A stretch of 64,000 bases of DNA, from contig NZ_AP014637.1 in the NCBI RefSeq assembly GCF_000829415.1, positions 5,411,001-5,475,000 on the forward strand, in the 5' to 3' direction. Each line of letters begins with the position of its first letter. Positions within the stretch are counted from its first letter, which is position 1. The translations under genes were made by a program, and so were the position numbers. The notes below the pieces were generated by a model. The model had not been told where the DNA came from and ran no database searches. It saw only the letters and a program-made list of their open reading frames with translations. Origin of the DNA: Pseudomonas sp. StFLB209. Lineage in GTDB: Bacteria > Pseudomonadota > Gammaproteobacteria > Pseudomonadales > Pseudomonadaceae. Shown piece by piece: positions 1-9,491 of this stretch.

Positions 1-289
1 CAATATCCACCACTCGTTCCTGCCGGGTTTCAAAGGTGCCAAGCCGTATCACCAGGCTTATGAGCGTGGCGTGAAGCTGATCGGCGCTACCGCCCATTAC
101 GTGACCAGCGACCTGGACGAGGGGCCGATCATCGAGCAGGAAGTACAGCGGGTCGACCACGCCTATTTGCCTGATGACCTGGTCGCCATCGGCCGTGATA
201 CAGAAACCGTGGCGCTGTCCAAGGCGGTCCGTTATCACCTTGAACACCGGGTCTTTCTCAACACTGACAGAACGGTGATCTTCCGGTGA
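1..289 (+). CDS. purU: formyltetrahydrofolate deformylase, C-terminal part (cut by window edge)
   Basis: This enzyme hydrolyses 10-formyl-THF to THF and formate in the cytoplasm. About 95 codons are visible, reading from base 2. They begin inside the formyltransferase fold with [14 protein letters not shown] (the H-x-S-x-L-P-x-F-x-G signature with the catalytic His) and then SDLDEGPII, which carries the catalytic Asp of the family. The N-terminal ACT domain lies outside the window. The TGA stop overlaps the GTG start of folD (GTGA), so the two are translationally coupled at the head of the demethylation operon that continues into soxBDAG. The methylene-THF or formaldehyde made by those enzymes explains the presence of this one-carbon gene. 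Confidence 0.93.
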   Translation, partial: NIHHSFLPGFKGAKPYHQAYERGVKLIGATAHYVTSDLDEGPIIEQEVQRVDHAYLPDDLVAIGRDTETVALSKAVRYHLEHRVFLNTDRTVIFR

Positions 290-1191
290 ATAGCTCAAAA
301 CTGATCGACGGCAAGGCCGCTGCCGCCCGGGTGCTGCAGCAGGTCAAACAGGACGTGCTGATGCTCAAGGCCGATCACATCCAGCCAGCGCTGGCGGTGA
401 TTCTGGTCGGTGAAGACCCGGCCAGCCAGGTGTATGTGCGCAACAAGATTCTACGCGCCGAGGAATGCGGGATTCGCTCCATCGAGTACCGGCTGGCAGC
501 CGATTGCCCGCAGGCCCGGCTGTTGGACTTGATCGCCGAGTTGAACAACGACGCTTCAGTCAACGGCATTTTGCTGCAACTGCCGTTACCCGGACACATT
601 GAAGAAACCCGCGCCTTGCAGGCGATTGATCCGGGCAAGGATGTCGACGGTTTTCACAGCGAGAACGTTGGCGGCCTGAGCCAGGGCCGTGACGTACTCA
701 CGCCCTGCACCCCCACCGGCTGCATGTATCTGCTGGAGCAAACCCTCGGCGACCTGAGCGGCAAGCACGCGGTGGTGATTGGCCGCTCGAACATTGTCGG
801 CAAGCCGATGGCAGCCTTGCTGCTCAAGGCCCACTGCTCGGTGACGGTGGTGCATTCGCGCAGCCAGGATGCCAAGGCGCTGTGCCAACTGGCCGACATC
901 GTGGTCGCGGCGGTAGGTCGGCCACGAATGATCGATGCCAGTTGGCTGAAGCCCGGCGCGGTGGTGATTGACGTCGGTATTAACCGTATTCAGGACCACG
1001 ACCGTAGCCGGCTGGTCGGTGATGTCGACTTTGACGCCGCCCTGCCCCAGGTCTCGGCCATCACCCCGGTGCCCGGCGGGGTCGGGCCGATGACCATCGC
1101 CTTTCTGATGAAAAACACCCTGATCGCCGCGCAGCAGCAACGCCAGCGTGCCCTCGCCCATAGCCAGCCGCAGGAGGCCGTATGCCTTTAG
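286..1191 (+). CDS. folD: bifunctional methylenetetrahydrofolate dehydrogenase / methenyl-THF cyclohydrolase
   Basis: FolD interconverts 5,10-methylene-THF, methenyl-THF and 10-formyl-THF with NADP+. The 301-residue length is usual for the family (about 285-300). Visible signatures are [14 protein letters not shown] near residue 42, with the catalytic Lys, then [17 protein letters not shown], the Rossmann motif GRSNIVGKP and the C-terminal [10 protein letters not shown]. The start is GTG, overlapping the purU stop by four bases. The 3' end overlaps soxB by ten bases and contains the soxB ribosome site. It is probably an operon-specific copy, since Pseudomonas genomes normally carry another folD (known of the genus, not visible here). 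Confidence 0.93.
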   Translation: MNSSKLIDGKAAAARVLQQVKQDVLMLKADHIQPALAVILVGEDPASQVYVRNKILRAEECGIRSIEYRLAADCPQARLLDLIAELNNDASVNGILLQLPLPGHIEETRALQAIDPGKDVDGFHSENVGGLSQGRDVLTPCTPTGCMYLLEQTLGDLSGKHAVVIGRSNIVGKPMAALLLKAHCSVTVVHSRSQDAKALCQLADIVVAAVGRPRMIDASWLKPGAVVIDVGINRIQDHDRSRLVGDVDFDAALPQVSAITPVPGGVGPMTIAFLMKNTLIAAQQQRQRALAHSQPQEAVCL

Positions 1192-2423
1192 GTCTATTGA
1201 AGTACGGGCTCAGCTCGGAGTACCCGGTGGAAGTCGACTTGCCGGCCCCCAAGGAACTCAAGCCAGCCTATGACGTGGTGATCATCGGCGGAGGCGGCCA
1301 CGGCCTGGCCACCGCGTATTACCTGTCCAAGTACCACGGCATCAACAATATTGCGGTGCTGGAAAAAGGCTACCTGGGCGGCGGCAACACTGCGCGCAAC
1401 ACGGCGGTGATCCGCTCCAACTACCTGACCAGCGAGGGGGTGAAGTTCTACGCTGAATCGGTACGGATGTTCGAAGGGCTGTCCAATGAATTCGACTTCA
1501 ACATCATGTATTCGCACCGGGGTCAGTTGACCCTGGCGCATACCGACGCCACGGTGCGTTCATTCCGCCAGCGCGCCGAGGTCAACAAACACTTTGGCGG
1601 GCGCACCGAGATGATCGACCGCCAGCAGATCCGCGAGTTGGTGCCGAGCCTGAACCTTGATCCGGGGCATATTCCGGTGCTCGCCGGGCTCTGGCACATC
1701 GACGGGGCGACAGCGCGGCACGATGCGGTGGCCTGGGGCTACGCCAAGCAGGCCGCCAAGCGCGGGGTCGAGATTCATCAACTGACCGACGTTCAGGAAC
1801 TGGTGATCGAAAACGGCGCCATCACGGCGGTCAAGACCAACCGGGGCACGGTGCGTTGTGGCTGCGCGGTGCAGGCGGTGGCCGGCATGAGTTCGCAAAT
1901 GATGAAAAAGGCCGGCATCCGCTCGCCGATCCAGACCTTCCCGCTGCAAGCGATGGTCACCCAGCCGTTCAAGCCGTTTCTCGACCCGCTGGTGAGTTCT
2001 TCGGCGCTGCACTGTTACGTGCAGCAGACCAGCCGTGGCGAGGTGGTGTTTGGCGGCGGCTCGGATCCCTACCCGCTGTTCAACACTCGCTCAACGCTCG
2101 ATTTGAAAGAAAGCCTGCTCTCGCACGCCATCGAGATGTTCCCGTTTCTGGCCAACGCCAAGCTGATGCGCCAGTGGGCCGGGATCACCGACATGACCCC
2201 CGATTACAGCCCCATCATGGGCCTGTCGCCGGTCAAGAACTACTACCTGGACGCCGGCTGGGGCACCTGGGGCTTCAAGGCCACGCCGATCTGCGGCAAG
2301 ACCATGGCCGAGCTGGTCGCCAGTGGCGGCAAGGTCCCGGAGCTGATCAAGCCATTTGGCCTGGAGCGTTTCTCGACCTTCCAGCAAGTCAACGAAATGG
2401 GCGCCACGGCGGCCAGCCACTAA
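1182..2423 (+). CDS. soxB: sarcosine oxidase beta subunit-like flavoprotein
   Basis: This is the catalytic flavin subunit of a heterotetrameric sarcosine-oxidase-type enzyme, which oxidises an N-methyl amine and passes the one-carbon unit to THF. The 413 residues carry the FAD-binding [12 protein letters not shown] at 32-43, GGGNTARNT near 67, and [10 protein letters not shown], where His180 matches the histidine that carries covalent FMN in known enzymes. Near the C-terminus is [11 protein letters not shown]. Known sarcosine oxidases read GWGTGGFKATP there as far as I recall, so this is a divergent member and sarcosine need not be the substrate. AGGAGG at 1172-1177 sits four bases before the ATG and fixes the start. 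Confidence 0.85.
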   Translation: MPLGLLKYGLSSEYPVEVDLPAPKELKPAYDVVIIGGGGHGLATAYYLSKYHGINNIAVLEKGYLGGGNTARNTAVIRSNYLTSEGVKFYAESVRMFEGLSNEFDFNIMYSHRGQLTLAHTDATVRSFRQRAEVNKHFGGRTEMIDRQQIRELVPSLNLDPGHIPVLAGLWHIDGATARHDAVAWGYAKQAAKRGVEIHQLTDVQELVIENGAITAVKTNRGTVRCGCAVQAVAGMSSQMMKKAGIRSPIQTFPLQAMVTQPFKPFLDPLVSSSALHCYVQQTSRGEVVFGGGSDPYPLFNTRSTLDLKESLLSHAIEMFPFLANAKLMRQWAGITDMTPDYSPIMGLSPVKNYYLDAGWGTWGFKATPICGKTMAELVASGGKVPELIKPFGLERFSTFQQVNEMGATAASH

Positions 2424-2437
2424 GCGGAGAGCGACAC

Positions 2438-2740
2438 ATGAAAGTCATGACATGCCCGCTCAACGGGCCGCGCAACATCAGCGAATTCACCTACGGCGGC
2501 GAATTCAAACCCATGCCCGACCCGCAGACCTGCAGCGATGCCCAGTGGGCCGACTACGTGTTCAACAGCGAAGATACCTTGGGGGTGGTTCGCGAGTGGT
2601 GGATGCACACGCCATCGAGTTACTGGTTTCTGGCCGAGCGCCACACCGGCAGTGACGAGATTGTGCGCACCTTCGATGCCCGCGAGCTGTTCAACAGCCG
2701 GGTCGAATTCACCCAACAGACTCAGGAGATTGCAGGATGA
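2438..2740 (+). CDS. soxD: sarcosine oxidase delta subunit-like protein
   Basis: This 100-residue protein has the size and order of the delta subunit of heterotetrameric sarcosine oxidase. In known enzymes delta binds a zinc ion through Cys and His residues. Here the N-terminal half has CPLNGPRNISEFTYGGE (a CP-x-CG-x-R-x-x-x-EF-like pattern in which the second Cys is replaced by an N/G stretch), plus a later Cys (DPQTCSD) and REWWMHTPSSYWF, the usual Cx-rich/His-Trp core. The possible reduction of zinc ligands is worth comparing with characterised delta subunits. ATG follows GGAGAG at 2425-2430. The reading frame is open far upstream, but that part lies inside soxB. The stop overlaps soxA (ATGA). 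Confidence 0.85.
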   Translation: MKVMTCPLNGPRNISEFTYGGEFKPMPDPQTCSDAQWADYVFNSEDTLGVVREWWMHTPSSYWFLAERHTGSDEIVRTFDARELFNSRVEFTQQTQEIAG

Positions 2741-5643
2741 GTACCGCCAACCGCCTGCCCGCCCCGATGGGCCTGCTGATCGACCGCAGCAAGCCGCTGA
2801 CCTTCAGCTTCGATGGCAAGGCCTATGAAGGCCTGCAAGGCGACAGTATTGCCAGCGCCCTGCTCGCCAGCGGCCGTCATCTGCTGTCGCGCTCGTTCAA
2901 GTACCACCGCCCGCGCGGCCCGCTGAGCATGGCCGGGCAAGACGCCAATACCCTGGTGCAACTGCCCCGCGAGCCCAACGTGCTGGCCGATACGTTTGCC
3001 CTGGAAAACGGCCTGCGGGTCAGCGGCCAGAACTACAACGGCTCACTGGACAACGACAAGGACGCCCTGCTCGGCAAGTTCTCCAAATTCATGCCGGTGG
3101 GGTTCTACTACCGCTCCTTTTATAAGCCCAAGGGCATGTGGAAAGTCTGGGAGCCGGCGATCCGCAAAAAAGCCGGCTTGGGTGTGCTGGACCTCGGCTT
3201 CAAGCCCGAGTACTACGACAAGGCGTATCTGTTTACCGACCTGGCAGTGATCGGCGCCGGTCCCGCCGGCCTGCAAGCGGCGCTGACCGCCGCCAATGCC
3301 GGCGCCAAGGTGCTGCTGATCGAGCAGCAGCCGATTCTGGGCGGCTCGCTGACGTATGCGCGCTTTGACCTTGAAGGTCAGCGGGCCGGGCAACTGCGCA
3401 CCGAACTGGTGGCGGCCGTAGAAGGCCACGCCAACATCCGGATTCTGCACAGCGCCACCTGCAACGCCTGGTTCACCGACAACTACCTGCCGGTGATTCA
3501 AGGCAAACGCCTGTATAAAGTGCGCGCGACGCAGTGCCTGATCACCAGCGGCTCGTTCGACCAGCCGGTGATTTTCCGCAACAACGACCTGCCCGGCATC
3601 ATGCTGACCAGCGCGGCGCAACGGCTGATGAAGCTGTATGCGGTCAAGCCCGGCCAACGCGCCGTGGTACTCACCGGTAACGATGATGGCTATCTGGCCG
3701 CGCTGGATCTGCATGATCAGGGCGTGCAGGTGGCCGCTGTGGTGGATATGCGTAACCAGCCAGCCGACCGCAGCCTGTTGATCGAGCTGGAAAAACGCGG
3801 CATCACTTGCCACGCCAGCACCACCGTGTATGAAGCACTGCACGAAAAGGGCATGCGCCACATCAATGGCGTCGAGCTGCGCAAAATCACCGGCCAGGGT
3901 CAGGTGGCCAGTGCGGGCATGACCCTGGACTGCGACCTGCTGTGTATGTCAGGCGGCTATATGCCGGTTTATCAATTGCTGTGCCAGGCCGGTGGCAAAC
4001 TCGCCTATGACGAGCAAAGCGCCGGGTTCAACCTCAGCGGCCTGCCGGCCAATCTGAACATTGCCGGTTCCGTAAACGGCCAGCACAGCCTGGACAACGT
4101 CTTGGCAGACGCCACCCGCGCCGCCCTCGACATCATTGCCAGCCTTGGCCTGCACACCACCCAGCAGGCCGCGCCGCTCAAAGGCGAGGCACAGGTGAAT
4201 TTCCCCTGGCCGATTTTCCCGCATCCCAAAGGCAAGGATTTCGTCGACTTTGACGAAGACCTGCAGGTGCGCGATATCGTCAATGCCACGCGCATCGGTT
4301 ACCGCGATGTGCAACTGGTCAAGCGTTACTCCACGGTGGGCATGGGTCCATCTCAGGGCCGTCACTCGGCGCTGCCGACCGCACGCCTGGTCGCCGCTGC
4401 GACCCAGCGCAGCATCAGTGAAACCGGGGTCACCACCGCGCGCCCGCCGTTCGAGGCGGAAAAACTTGCGCACGTCGCCGGGCGCGGCTTCGACCCGTAC
4501 CGCCAGACCCCGATGCACAGCCGGCATGTAAAGGCAGGCGCGAAAATGATGCCCGCCGGTATCTGGCAGCGTCCGGCGTTCTATGGCCAGCCCGCACAAC
4601 GCGATGCCTGCATGCAGGCCGAAGCCAGGCATGTGCGCAGCAAGGTCGGGATCATCGACGTCTCGACCCTGGGCGGGCTGGACATCCGCGGACCGGACGC
4701 CGCCGAGCTGCTGAACCGGATGTACACCTTTGCCTTTATCAAGCAGCCGGTGGGCCGTTCGCGCTATGCGTTGATGACCAACGAACAGGGCGCGGTGATC
4801 GACGACGGCGTATGCGCACGCTTTGCCGAGCAGCACTTCTACGTCACCGCCACCACCAGCGGCGTGGACCGTATCTATCAGCAAATGCTCAAGTGGAATG
4901 CCCAGTGGCGGCTGAACGTCGATATCGCCAACGTTACTGCCGCGATCAGCGCGGTCAATGTGGCCGGTCCCGACTCACGCAACGTGTTGGAAAAGGTGTG
5001 TCATGACATCGACCTGTCTGCCGCCGGTTTTCCTTATCTGGCAGTGCGCCAGGGCACGGTCGCCGGGATCAAGGCGCGGCTGCTGAGGGTCGGCTTTGTC
5101 GGTGAGCTGGGCTATGAGATCCACGTGCCGGCCCGGCATGCCGTGCAGCTCTGGGATGCGCTGATCGAAGCCGGCAAGCAGTACGATATCAAGCCGTTCG
5201 GGGTCGAGACCCAGCGCCTGCTGCGCCTGGAAAAGGGCCACGTGATCATCAGCCAGGACACCGACGGCATGACCCATCCCGGCGAGATTGACATGGGCTG
5301 GGCGGTCAGTCGGAGCAAGCCGTTTTTCGTCGGCCGCCGCTCGATAGATATCCTCGAAGCGCAGCCGCAAAAGCGCAAACTGGTCGGTTTCACCTTGCCA
5401 GAGGGCAGCCCGCAGCCGCTCGAAGGCCATCTGGTGCTCAGCGGCCCGGACATCAGTGGCAACGTGACGTCCTGCGAGTACTCGCAAACCCTCGGCAAGA
5501 TCATCGGCCTGGCCTACGCAGGTTTTGATCAGAGCCAGCCCGGCCAGCAGATCCCGATTCGCGTCGAGGGTGGCGTGATGGTCCAGGCCACTGTGGTGCA
5601 ACTGCCTTTCTTCGACCCTGAAAACCAGCGTCAGGAGCTTTGA
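2737..5643 (+). CDS. soxA: sarcosine oxidase alpha subunit-like protein
   Basis: This is the large subunit of the heterotetramer, 968 residues against about 1000 in characterised enzymes. In known members it binds NAD+ and carries the folate-binding aminomethyltransferase domain that captures the methylene group as 5,10-methylene-THF. In order: an N-terminal 2Fe-2S-fold-like domain without a cysteine cluster (residues about 10-100, with SFKYHRPRG), a pyridine-nucleotide-disulfide fold with AVIGAGPAGLQAA at about 170-182, and a GcvT/AMT-type domain from about residue 590 to the end (GIIDVSTLGGLDIRGP, GELGYEIHVP, LRLEKGH). It starts in the ATGA overlap with soxD, which implies coupled translation. 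Confidence 0.9.
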   Translation: MSTANRLPAPMGLLIDRSKPLTFSFDGKAYEGLQGDSIASALLASGRHLLSRSFKYHRPRGPLSMAGQDANTLVQLPREPNVLADTFALENGLRVSGQNYNGSLDNDKDALLGKFSKFMPVGFYYRSFYKPKGMWKVWEPAIRKKAGLGVLDLGFKPEYYDKAYLFTDLAVIGAGPAGLQAALTAANAGAKVLLIEQQPILGGSLTYARFDLEGQRAGQLRTELVAAVEGHANIRILHSATCNAWFTDNYLPVIQGKRLYKVRATQCLITSGSFDQPVIFRNNDLPGIMLTSAAQRLMKLYAVKPGQRAVVLTGNDDGYLAALDLHDQGVQVAAVVDMRNQPADRSLLIELEKRGITCHASTTVYEALHEKGMRHINGVELRKITGQGQVASAGMTLDCDLLCMSGGYMPVYQLLCQAGGKLAYDEQSAGFNLSGLPANLNIAGSVNGQHSLDNVLADATRAALDIIASLGLHTTQQAAPLKGEAQVNFPWPIFPHPKGKDFVDFDEDLQVRDIVNATRIGYRDVQLVKRYSTVGMGPSQGRHSALPTARLVAAATQRSISETGVTTARPPFEAEKLAHVAGRGFDPYRQTPMHSRHVKAGAKMMPAGIWQRPAFYGQPAQRDACMQAEARHVRSKVGIIDVSTLGGLDIRGPDAAELLNRMYTFAFIKQPVGRSRYALMTNEQGAVIDDGVCARFAEQHFYVTATTSGVDRIYQQMLKWNAQWRLNVDIANVTAAISAVNVAGPDSRNVLEKVCHDIDLSAAGFPYLAVRQGTVAGIKARLLRVGFVGELGYEIHVPARHAVQLWDALIEAGKQYDIKPFGVETQRLLRLEKGHVIISQDTDGMTHPGEIDMGWAVSRSKPFFVGRRSIDILEAQPQKRKLVGFTLPEGSPQPLEGHLVLSGPDISGNVTSCEYSQTLGKIIGLAYAGFDQSQPGQQIPIRVEGGVMVQATVVQLPFFDPENQRQEL

Positions 5644-5645
5644 AC

Positions 5646-6221
5646 ATGTCCAGCCTTCTTGTTGAAAATGTCACCCCCCGGCGCCAGGTGAGCGCCGACG
5701 CCCTGCCGCTGTGCAGCCTGAGCGACCTGACCGACCTGCCGCGGGTCGGCTTTCGTGGCACACAAAGCGCCGAGTACTTGGCGGCGCGCGGTTTTGAATT
5801 GCCAGACGCACCGAACCGTGCCGTGACCCAGGCCGATGGCAGCCATGTGGTACGGCTGTCGCAAACCGAGTACCTGCTGCTGGGCAGCCCCGCCGATCAG
5901 GGCGAGCGGATTGCCGATGAAGAGGCCCGCTGGGAACTGGATCACCACGCCAACTACCTGCTGCCACGCCAGGACAGCCACGCCTGGCTGCAACTGTCGG
6001 GCAGCGCGGTCAGTGAGGTGATGGCCAAGCTGTGCGGCGTCGACCTGCGGCCCCAGGCTTTCGGCCCCGGCGCCGTGGCCCAGACCTCGGCAGCGCGGAT
6101 CAGCGTGATCGTGATCAATGTCGGTGCCACGCACACCGCGTGTTTGCAGATTCTCTTTGATCGCTGCTCGCTGGAGTATTTCAAGGCGGCGTTGCTCGAT
6201 GCGATGGGCGAATTTTCCTGA
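5646..6221 (+). CDS. soxG: sarcosine oxidase gamma subunit-like protein
   Basis: This is the small gamma subunit (191 residues) that completes the heterotetramer. In known enzymes it packs against the alpha folate domain and resembles the GcvT C-terminal fold. The assignment rests mainly on position directly behind soxA (two bases after its stop) and on SoxG-like features: RVGFRGTQSAEYLAARGFELP at the start and WLQLSGSAVSEVMAKLCGVD followed by TSAARISVIVINVG. ATG at 5646 is preferred to the in-frame TTG at 5640, which overlaps the soxA stop and has no ribosome site of its own. It is the last gene of the run, and a REP pair follows. Confidence 0.82.
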   Translation: MSSLLVENVTPRRQVSADALPLCSLSDLTDLPRVGFRGTQSAEYLAARGFELPDAPNRAVTQADGSHVVRLSQTEYLLLGSPADQGERIADEEARWELDHHANYLLPRQDSHAWLQLSGSAVSEVMAKLCGVDLRPQAFGPGAVAQTSAARISVIVINVGATHTACLQILFDRCSLEYFKAALLDAMGEFS

Positions 6222-6253
6222 GCAGGGCCGATCGCGCAGCAAACACAGGACTT

Positions 6254-6299
6254 GGGAGCTGCTTTAGCTGCGAAGCCTTCGCTGCTAAAGCTGCTCCTA
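6254..6299. repeat. REP pair (inverted hairpin) between soxG and the IclR gene
   Basis: Two REP-like half elements face each other: GGAGCTGCTTTAGCTGCGAAG and the opposite arm CTTCGCTGCTAAAGCTGCTCC, forming a nearly complete inverted repeat of about 46 bases. It lies in the 106-base gap after soxG and may mark the operon end. Confidence 0.7.
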
Positions 6300-6327
6300 C
6301 GGTCCAATGCATCACCCTGGAGATTGC

Positions 6328-7116
6328 ATGATCGAACCTCTGGACAAAGACGTCGATTACCTGGTCCCGGCCCTGGCCCGGGGTTTGAGCGTGCTGGGCC
6401 TGTTCAACGCCCAGGTGCGGGCGTTGAGCATTCAGGAGATCGCCGAGCGGCTGCAGGTCAGCACTTCGGCTATTTACCGGATTCTGGTCACGCTGACGCA
6501 CATGGGCTATCTGAACAAACTCAACAGCCATTACGAACTCGGCGCGCGGGTGGTCAGCGATGGCTTCAGCTATCTTGCCAGCCGGGACATCGTCGATGTG
6601 GCGATGCCACACCTTAATGCCTTGCGCGACCGCACGTCGCTGTCGTGCCACCTGAGCATCCGTGAACACACCGACAGCCTGTACCTGTATCGCGCATTTG
6701 CCGCCCAGCGCCTGTCGGTGAACATTCCGGTGGGTACGCGCATTGCCTGCCATTGCACTGCCATGGGGCGCATGTTGCTCACCGCCCTGGATGATGCCCG
6801 GCTCGGGGCACTGTACCAGCACATTCGCCTGGACGATTACCCGTCACCCGCGCCGCGGACATTACCCGAACTGCAAAGCATGATCCGCCAGGACCGCGAG
6901 CGCGGCTGGGTCGTGCATCGCTCCGATTACTCCACCGCGATTGCCACGGTAATCCACGATCACACCGGGCAGGTGACGGCGGCGATCAACCTGTCCGGGG
7001 CCGATGCCGTGATGGACCCTGAAGGCGCAACGGAGCGTTTTCAGACCCTGCTGCTGGAAACCAGCGCCTGTATCAGCCGTGAACTGGGTTACCGGGACAC
7101 ACGCCCGCTGGCTTAA
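6328..7116 (+). CDS. IclR-family transcriptional regulator
   Basis: This is a 262-residue DNA-binding regulator with an N-terminal winged helix-turn-helix (about residues 15-75: LSIQEIAERLQVSTSAIYRIL) and a C-terminal IclR ligand-binding domain (CHLSIREHTDSLYLYR, RIACHCTAMGRMLLTAL, GWVVHRSDYSTAIATVI). The start at 6328 follows CTGGAG at 6317-6322. An upstream in-frame ATG at 6307 has no ribosome site. It lies immediately downstream of, and in the same direction as, the sox-type operon, so it is the natural candidate to sense that operon's N-methylated substrate. The effector cannot be read from sequence. Confidence 0.88.
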   Translation: MIEPLDKDVDYLVPALARGLSVLGLFNAQVRALSIQEIAERLQVSTSAIYRILVTLTHMGYLNKLNSHYELGARVVSDGFSYLASRDIVDVAMPHLNALRDRTSLSCHLSIREHTDSLYLYRAFAAQRLSVNIPVGTRIACHCTAMGRMLLTALDDARLGALYQHIRLDDYPSPAPRTLPELQSMIRQDRERGWVVHRSDYSTAIATVIHDHTGQVTAAINLSGADAVMDPEGATERFQTLLLETSACISRELGYRDTRPLA

Positions 7117-7138
7117 ACATTTAAGCGCAATCAGCCAC

Positions 7139-7165
7139 TCAAGAATTCCACCGCAACGCCGACGT
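7139..7165 (+). promoter_or_regulatory. probable FliA (sigma 28) promoter of the first chemoreceptor
   Basis: TCAAGAAT (7139-7146), an 11-base spacer and GCCGACGT (7158-7165) match the flagellar sigma-factor pattern TAAAG(TTT)-N11-GCCGATAA with the exact spacing. It lies about 100 bases before the ATG, as does the matching site before the second receptor. Confidence 0.6.
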
Positions 7166-7267
7166 TACTAACGTGTACTTCTGCTTTGACCGGTTTTGCT
7201 GGGACCGGCACGCAGCGTGCATCAGCGGTTGCTCAATTGCGATGTATAAAAATAATCCGGAGCCAAA

Positions 7268-9214
7268 ATGAATATCAAACAGAAGCTGACAGGGGCGTTC
7301 GCGGTTATCGCGTGTTTGCCGATTGTCGTTGTCGCCAGCATCGTTATCGTCAACCTGCGCACAGAGGCCACGGATGATTTTGTCGACAACAGCGGACGGG
7401 AAATCCGCCAGGTCGAGAATGCCATGCAGTTGTTCTTCGACGGTATCAGCCAGAATATCGATTACCTGGCCGCCAACCCGCTGATCAACACCGCCGGCAA
7501 CGGTTTGAAAAGCTACATGACACCGGAGCAGAAGGCGCTGCCAGACAGCGAGGCCGACAAGGCGATCTTCGCCCTGTTCGATCGCATGGGCACTTCACAC
7601 CCCTCTTACTCATACATTTCCTACGGGATGGCCAACGGCACTTACGCCTCCTGGCCAGCAGGCCAGAAATTCGACAACTACGACCCGCGTGTGCGTCCCT
7701 GGTACAAGACCGCGCTGGCCAACCCCGGCAAGACCGTGCGCACCGACGCTTACTACTGGCCAGCCGATGATGCGGTGATGGTCGCCACCGTCCGCGCCGT
7801 TCCCAATGCACTGGGTAATCCGGGCGGGGTCGTTAGCGTCGACGTGACGCTCAAGGCGCTGACCAATATCGTCAAGCAGATCAAGCTGGGCCAAAGCGGT
7901 TATCTGATGCTGCTGGAAAGCAACGGCAATGTGCTGGTCGACCCGAGCAAACCGGAAAACAACTTCAAGAAGCTCGGTGAACTGGGCGGCGGCTACAGTG
8001 AGCTGGCCAAGGCCGGCAAGGGCCTGGTCAAGGTCGAGCTGAACGGCGAGCGCTACATGGCCAACGTCTATCCGGCTGACAAACTGGGCTGGAGCTTCAT
8101 CGGCCTGATCAAGCAGGACGAAGTCATGGCCTCGGCCAATAGCCTGACCTGGCTGATCGGCATTATCGCTGCCGTGCTGGCCGTGGTGTTCGCCCTGGTG
8201 GGTGCCAGCTTCGCCAGCCTCATCGTGCGGCCGATCAACGGCGTATCCAGTGGCCTGGAAGGCATTGCCCAGGGTGAAGGTGACCTGACGGTGACCCTGC
8301 CGGTGCGCGGCAATGACGAAACCGCCAAACTGGCCGGCTGGTTCAACCAGTTCCTGGGCGCCATCCGCAGCCTGATCCAGCACATCACCAATGCTGCGCA
8401 CAGCATTCTCGATGCCTCCCAGAGCGCAACCCGGGTCTCGGGCAACATGGCCGACGCCGCCAATCGCCAGCGCGAAGCGGTGGACATGGTCTCTACCGCC
8501 TTCCACGAAATGGTCGCCACCGCCAACGAAGTCGCCCGCTCCTGCAGCCAGGCCGCCGAGTCGGCCGACACCAGCCAGCAACAGGCCCGCGACGGTCAAC
8601 GGCAGATCGACGACGCGGTGCACAGTGTCGACCAGCTCAGCGAGGAAATCGCTCGCTCGGCCAAGGACATGAGCCAGCTGGAAAAAGACAGCAACGACAT
8701 TCAGTCGATTCTCGACACCATCCGTTCGATTGCCGAGCAAACCAACCTGCTGGCGCTCAACGCCGCCATCGAAGCGGCGCGGGCCGGTGAACAGGGCCGT
8801 GGTTTTGCCGTGGTGGCCGACGAAGTCCGGGCGCTGGCCAAACGCACGGCCGACTCCACCGCAGAAATCGACACCCTGCTCGGCAATCTGGCCCGCCGTA
8901 CGGCCTCGGTCGCCCAGCAGATGCATTCAAGCCTGGAAGTGTCGCAGCAGTCAGTCAGCAAGATCGGCCAGGCACGCACCAGTTTCGGCCAGATCCGCGA
9001 ATCGGTGGATGTGATCCGCGACATGAACACCCAGATCGCGACCGCCGCCGAAGAGCAGCATCAGGTCGCCGAGGACATCAACCGGCACATCAGCCAGATC
9101 CATGGCGATGCACAGCTGGTGGTGGAACTGGCTCAATCGGCACGGGTGGATTCGCAAAGCCTGGCGTCGCTGTCCAATGAACTCGATACCCTGGTGCGCA
9201 AGTTCCGCACCTGA
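7268..9214 (+). CDS. methyl-accepting chemotaxis protein with dCache sensor (first tandem copy)
   Basis: This is an inner-membrane chemoreceptor that signals through CheW/CheA to the flagellar motor. The 648 residues run: TM1 (about 9-31), periplasmic dCache_1 sensor (about 35-285), TM2 (about 290-318), HAMP (about 319-370) and the signalling coiled coil with tip [20 protein letters not shown] near 490. The sensor carries the spacing of the dCache amino-acid motif: Tyr138, Arg143, Trp145, Tyr146, a Tyr at 162/163 and Asp192. An amino-acid-type ligand is therefore likely. It lacks a C-terminal CheR/CheB pentapeptide (ends RKFRT). The start has GGAG eight bases upstream. The next gene is its paralogue. 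Confidence 0.92.
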   Translation: MNIKQKLTGAFAVIACLPIVVVASIVIVNLRTEATDDFVDNSGREIRQVENAMQLFFDGISQNIDYLAANPLINTAGNGLKSYMTPEQKALPDSEADKAIFALFDRMGTSHPSYSYISYGMANGTYASWPAGQKFDNYDPRVRPWYKTALANPGKTVRTDAYYWPADDAVMVATVRAVPNALGNPGGVVSVDVTLKALTNIVKQIKLGQSGYLMLLESNGNVLVDPSKPENNFKKLGELGGGYSELAKAGKGLVKVELNGERYMANVYPADKLGWSFIGLIKQDEVMASANSLTWLIGIIAAVLAVVFALVGASFASLIVRPINGVSSGLEGIAQGEGDLTVTLPVRGNDETAKLAGWFNQFLGAIRSLIQHITNAAHSILDASQSATRVSGNMADAANRQREAVDMVSTAFHEMVATANEVARSCSQAAESADTSQQQARDGQRQIDDAVHSVDQLSEEIARSAKDMSQLEKDSNDIQSILDTIRSIAEQTNLLALNAAIEAARAGEQGRGFAVVADEVRALAKRTADSTAEIDTLLGNLARRTASVAQQMHSSLEVSQQSVSKIGQARTSFGQIRESVDVIRDMNTQIATAAEEQHQVAEDINRHISQIHGDAQLVVELAQSARVDSQSLASLSNELDTLVRKFRT

Positions 9215-9232
9215 TTGCTACCCTGCTCAAGC

Positions 9233-9262
9233 AAAAGGCGGCTTAGGCCGCCTGGTTGTTTT
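9233..9262 (+). terminator. Rho-independent terminator of the first chemoreceptor gene
   Basis: AGGCGGC (9236-9242), loop TTAG, GCCGCCT (9247-9253) followed by GGTTGTTTTC. It is a perfect 7-bp GC stem with a T-rich tail 20 bases after the stop, separating the two receptor genes into independent units. Confidence 0.75.
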
Positions 9263-9363
9263 CTGGCCTCCCCGCTCGCTCAGTTTTCGCCTAAACCCCT
9301 CTAGTTCAAGCATTGCCAATGATCCCCGATAGAAAAAATTGGCATACCATCAGACAAAAAAGC

Positions 9364-9390
9364 TAAAGAATCGCACTTATTGGCCGAGAC
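9364..9390 (+). promoter_or_regulatory. probable FliA (sigma 28) promoter of the second chemoreceptor
   Basis: TAAAGAAT (9364-9371), an 11-base spacer and GCCGAGAC (9383-9390) fit the flagellar sigma-factor consensus closely. It is about 100 bases upstream of the ATG, the same place as in the first copy, so the promoter was part of the duplicated unit. Confidence 0.7.
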
Positions 9391-9491
9391 CCTGACGGTT
9401 ACTTGCCAAGCCCCGGTTTTCTGGCGGCTAGACCCACCCTGCGTGCACAGCGGCGGTCGCATCCCGGTCCTAATAACAATCTGGAGCCTGA

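Noticed and set aside
1856..2437. Open frame upstream of and continuous with soxD
   Set aside because: It overlaps the soxB coding region; the ATG at 2438 with GGAGAG upstream is the natural soxD start.
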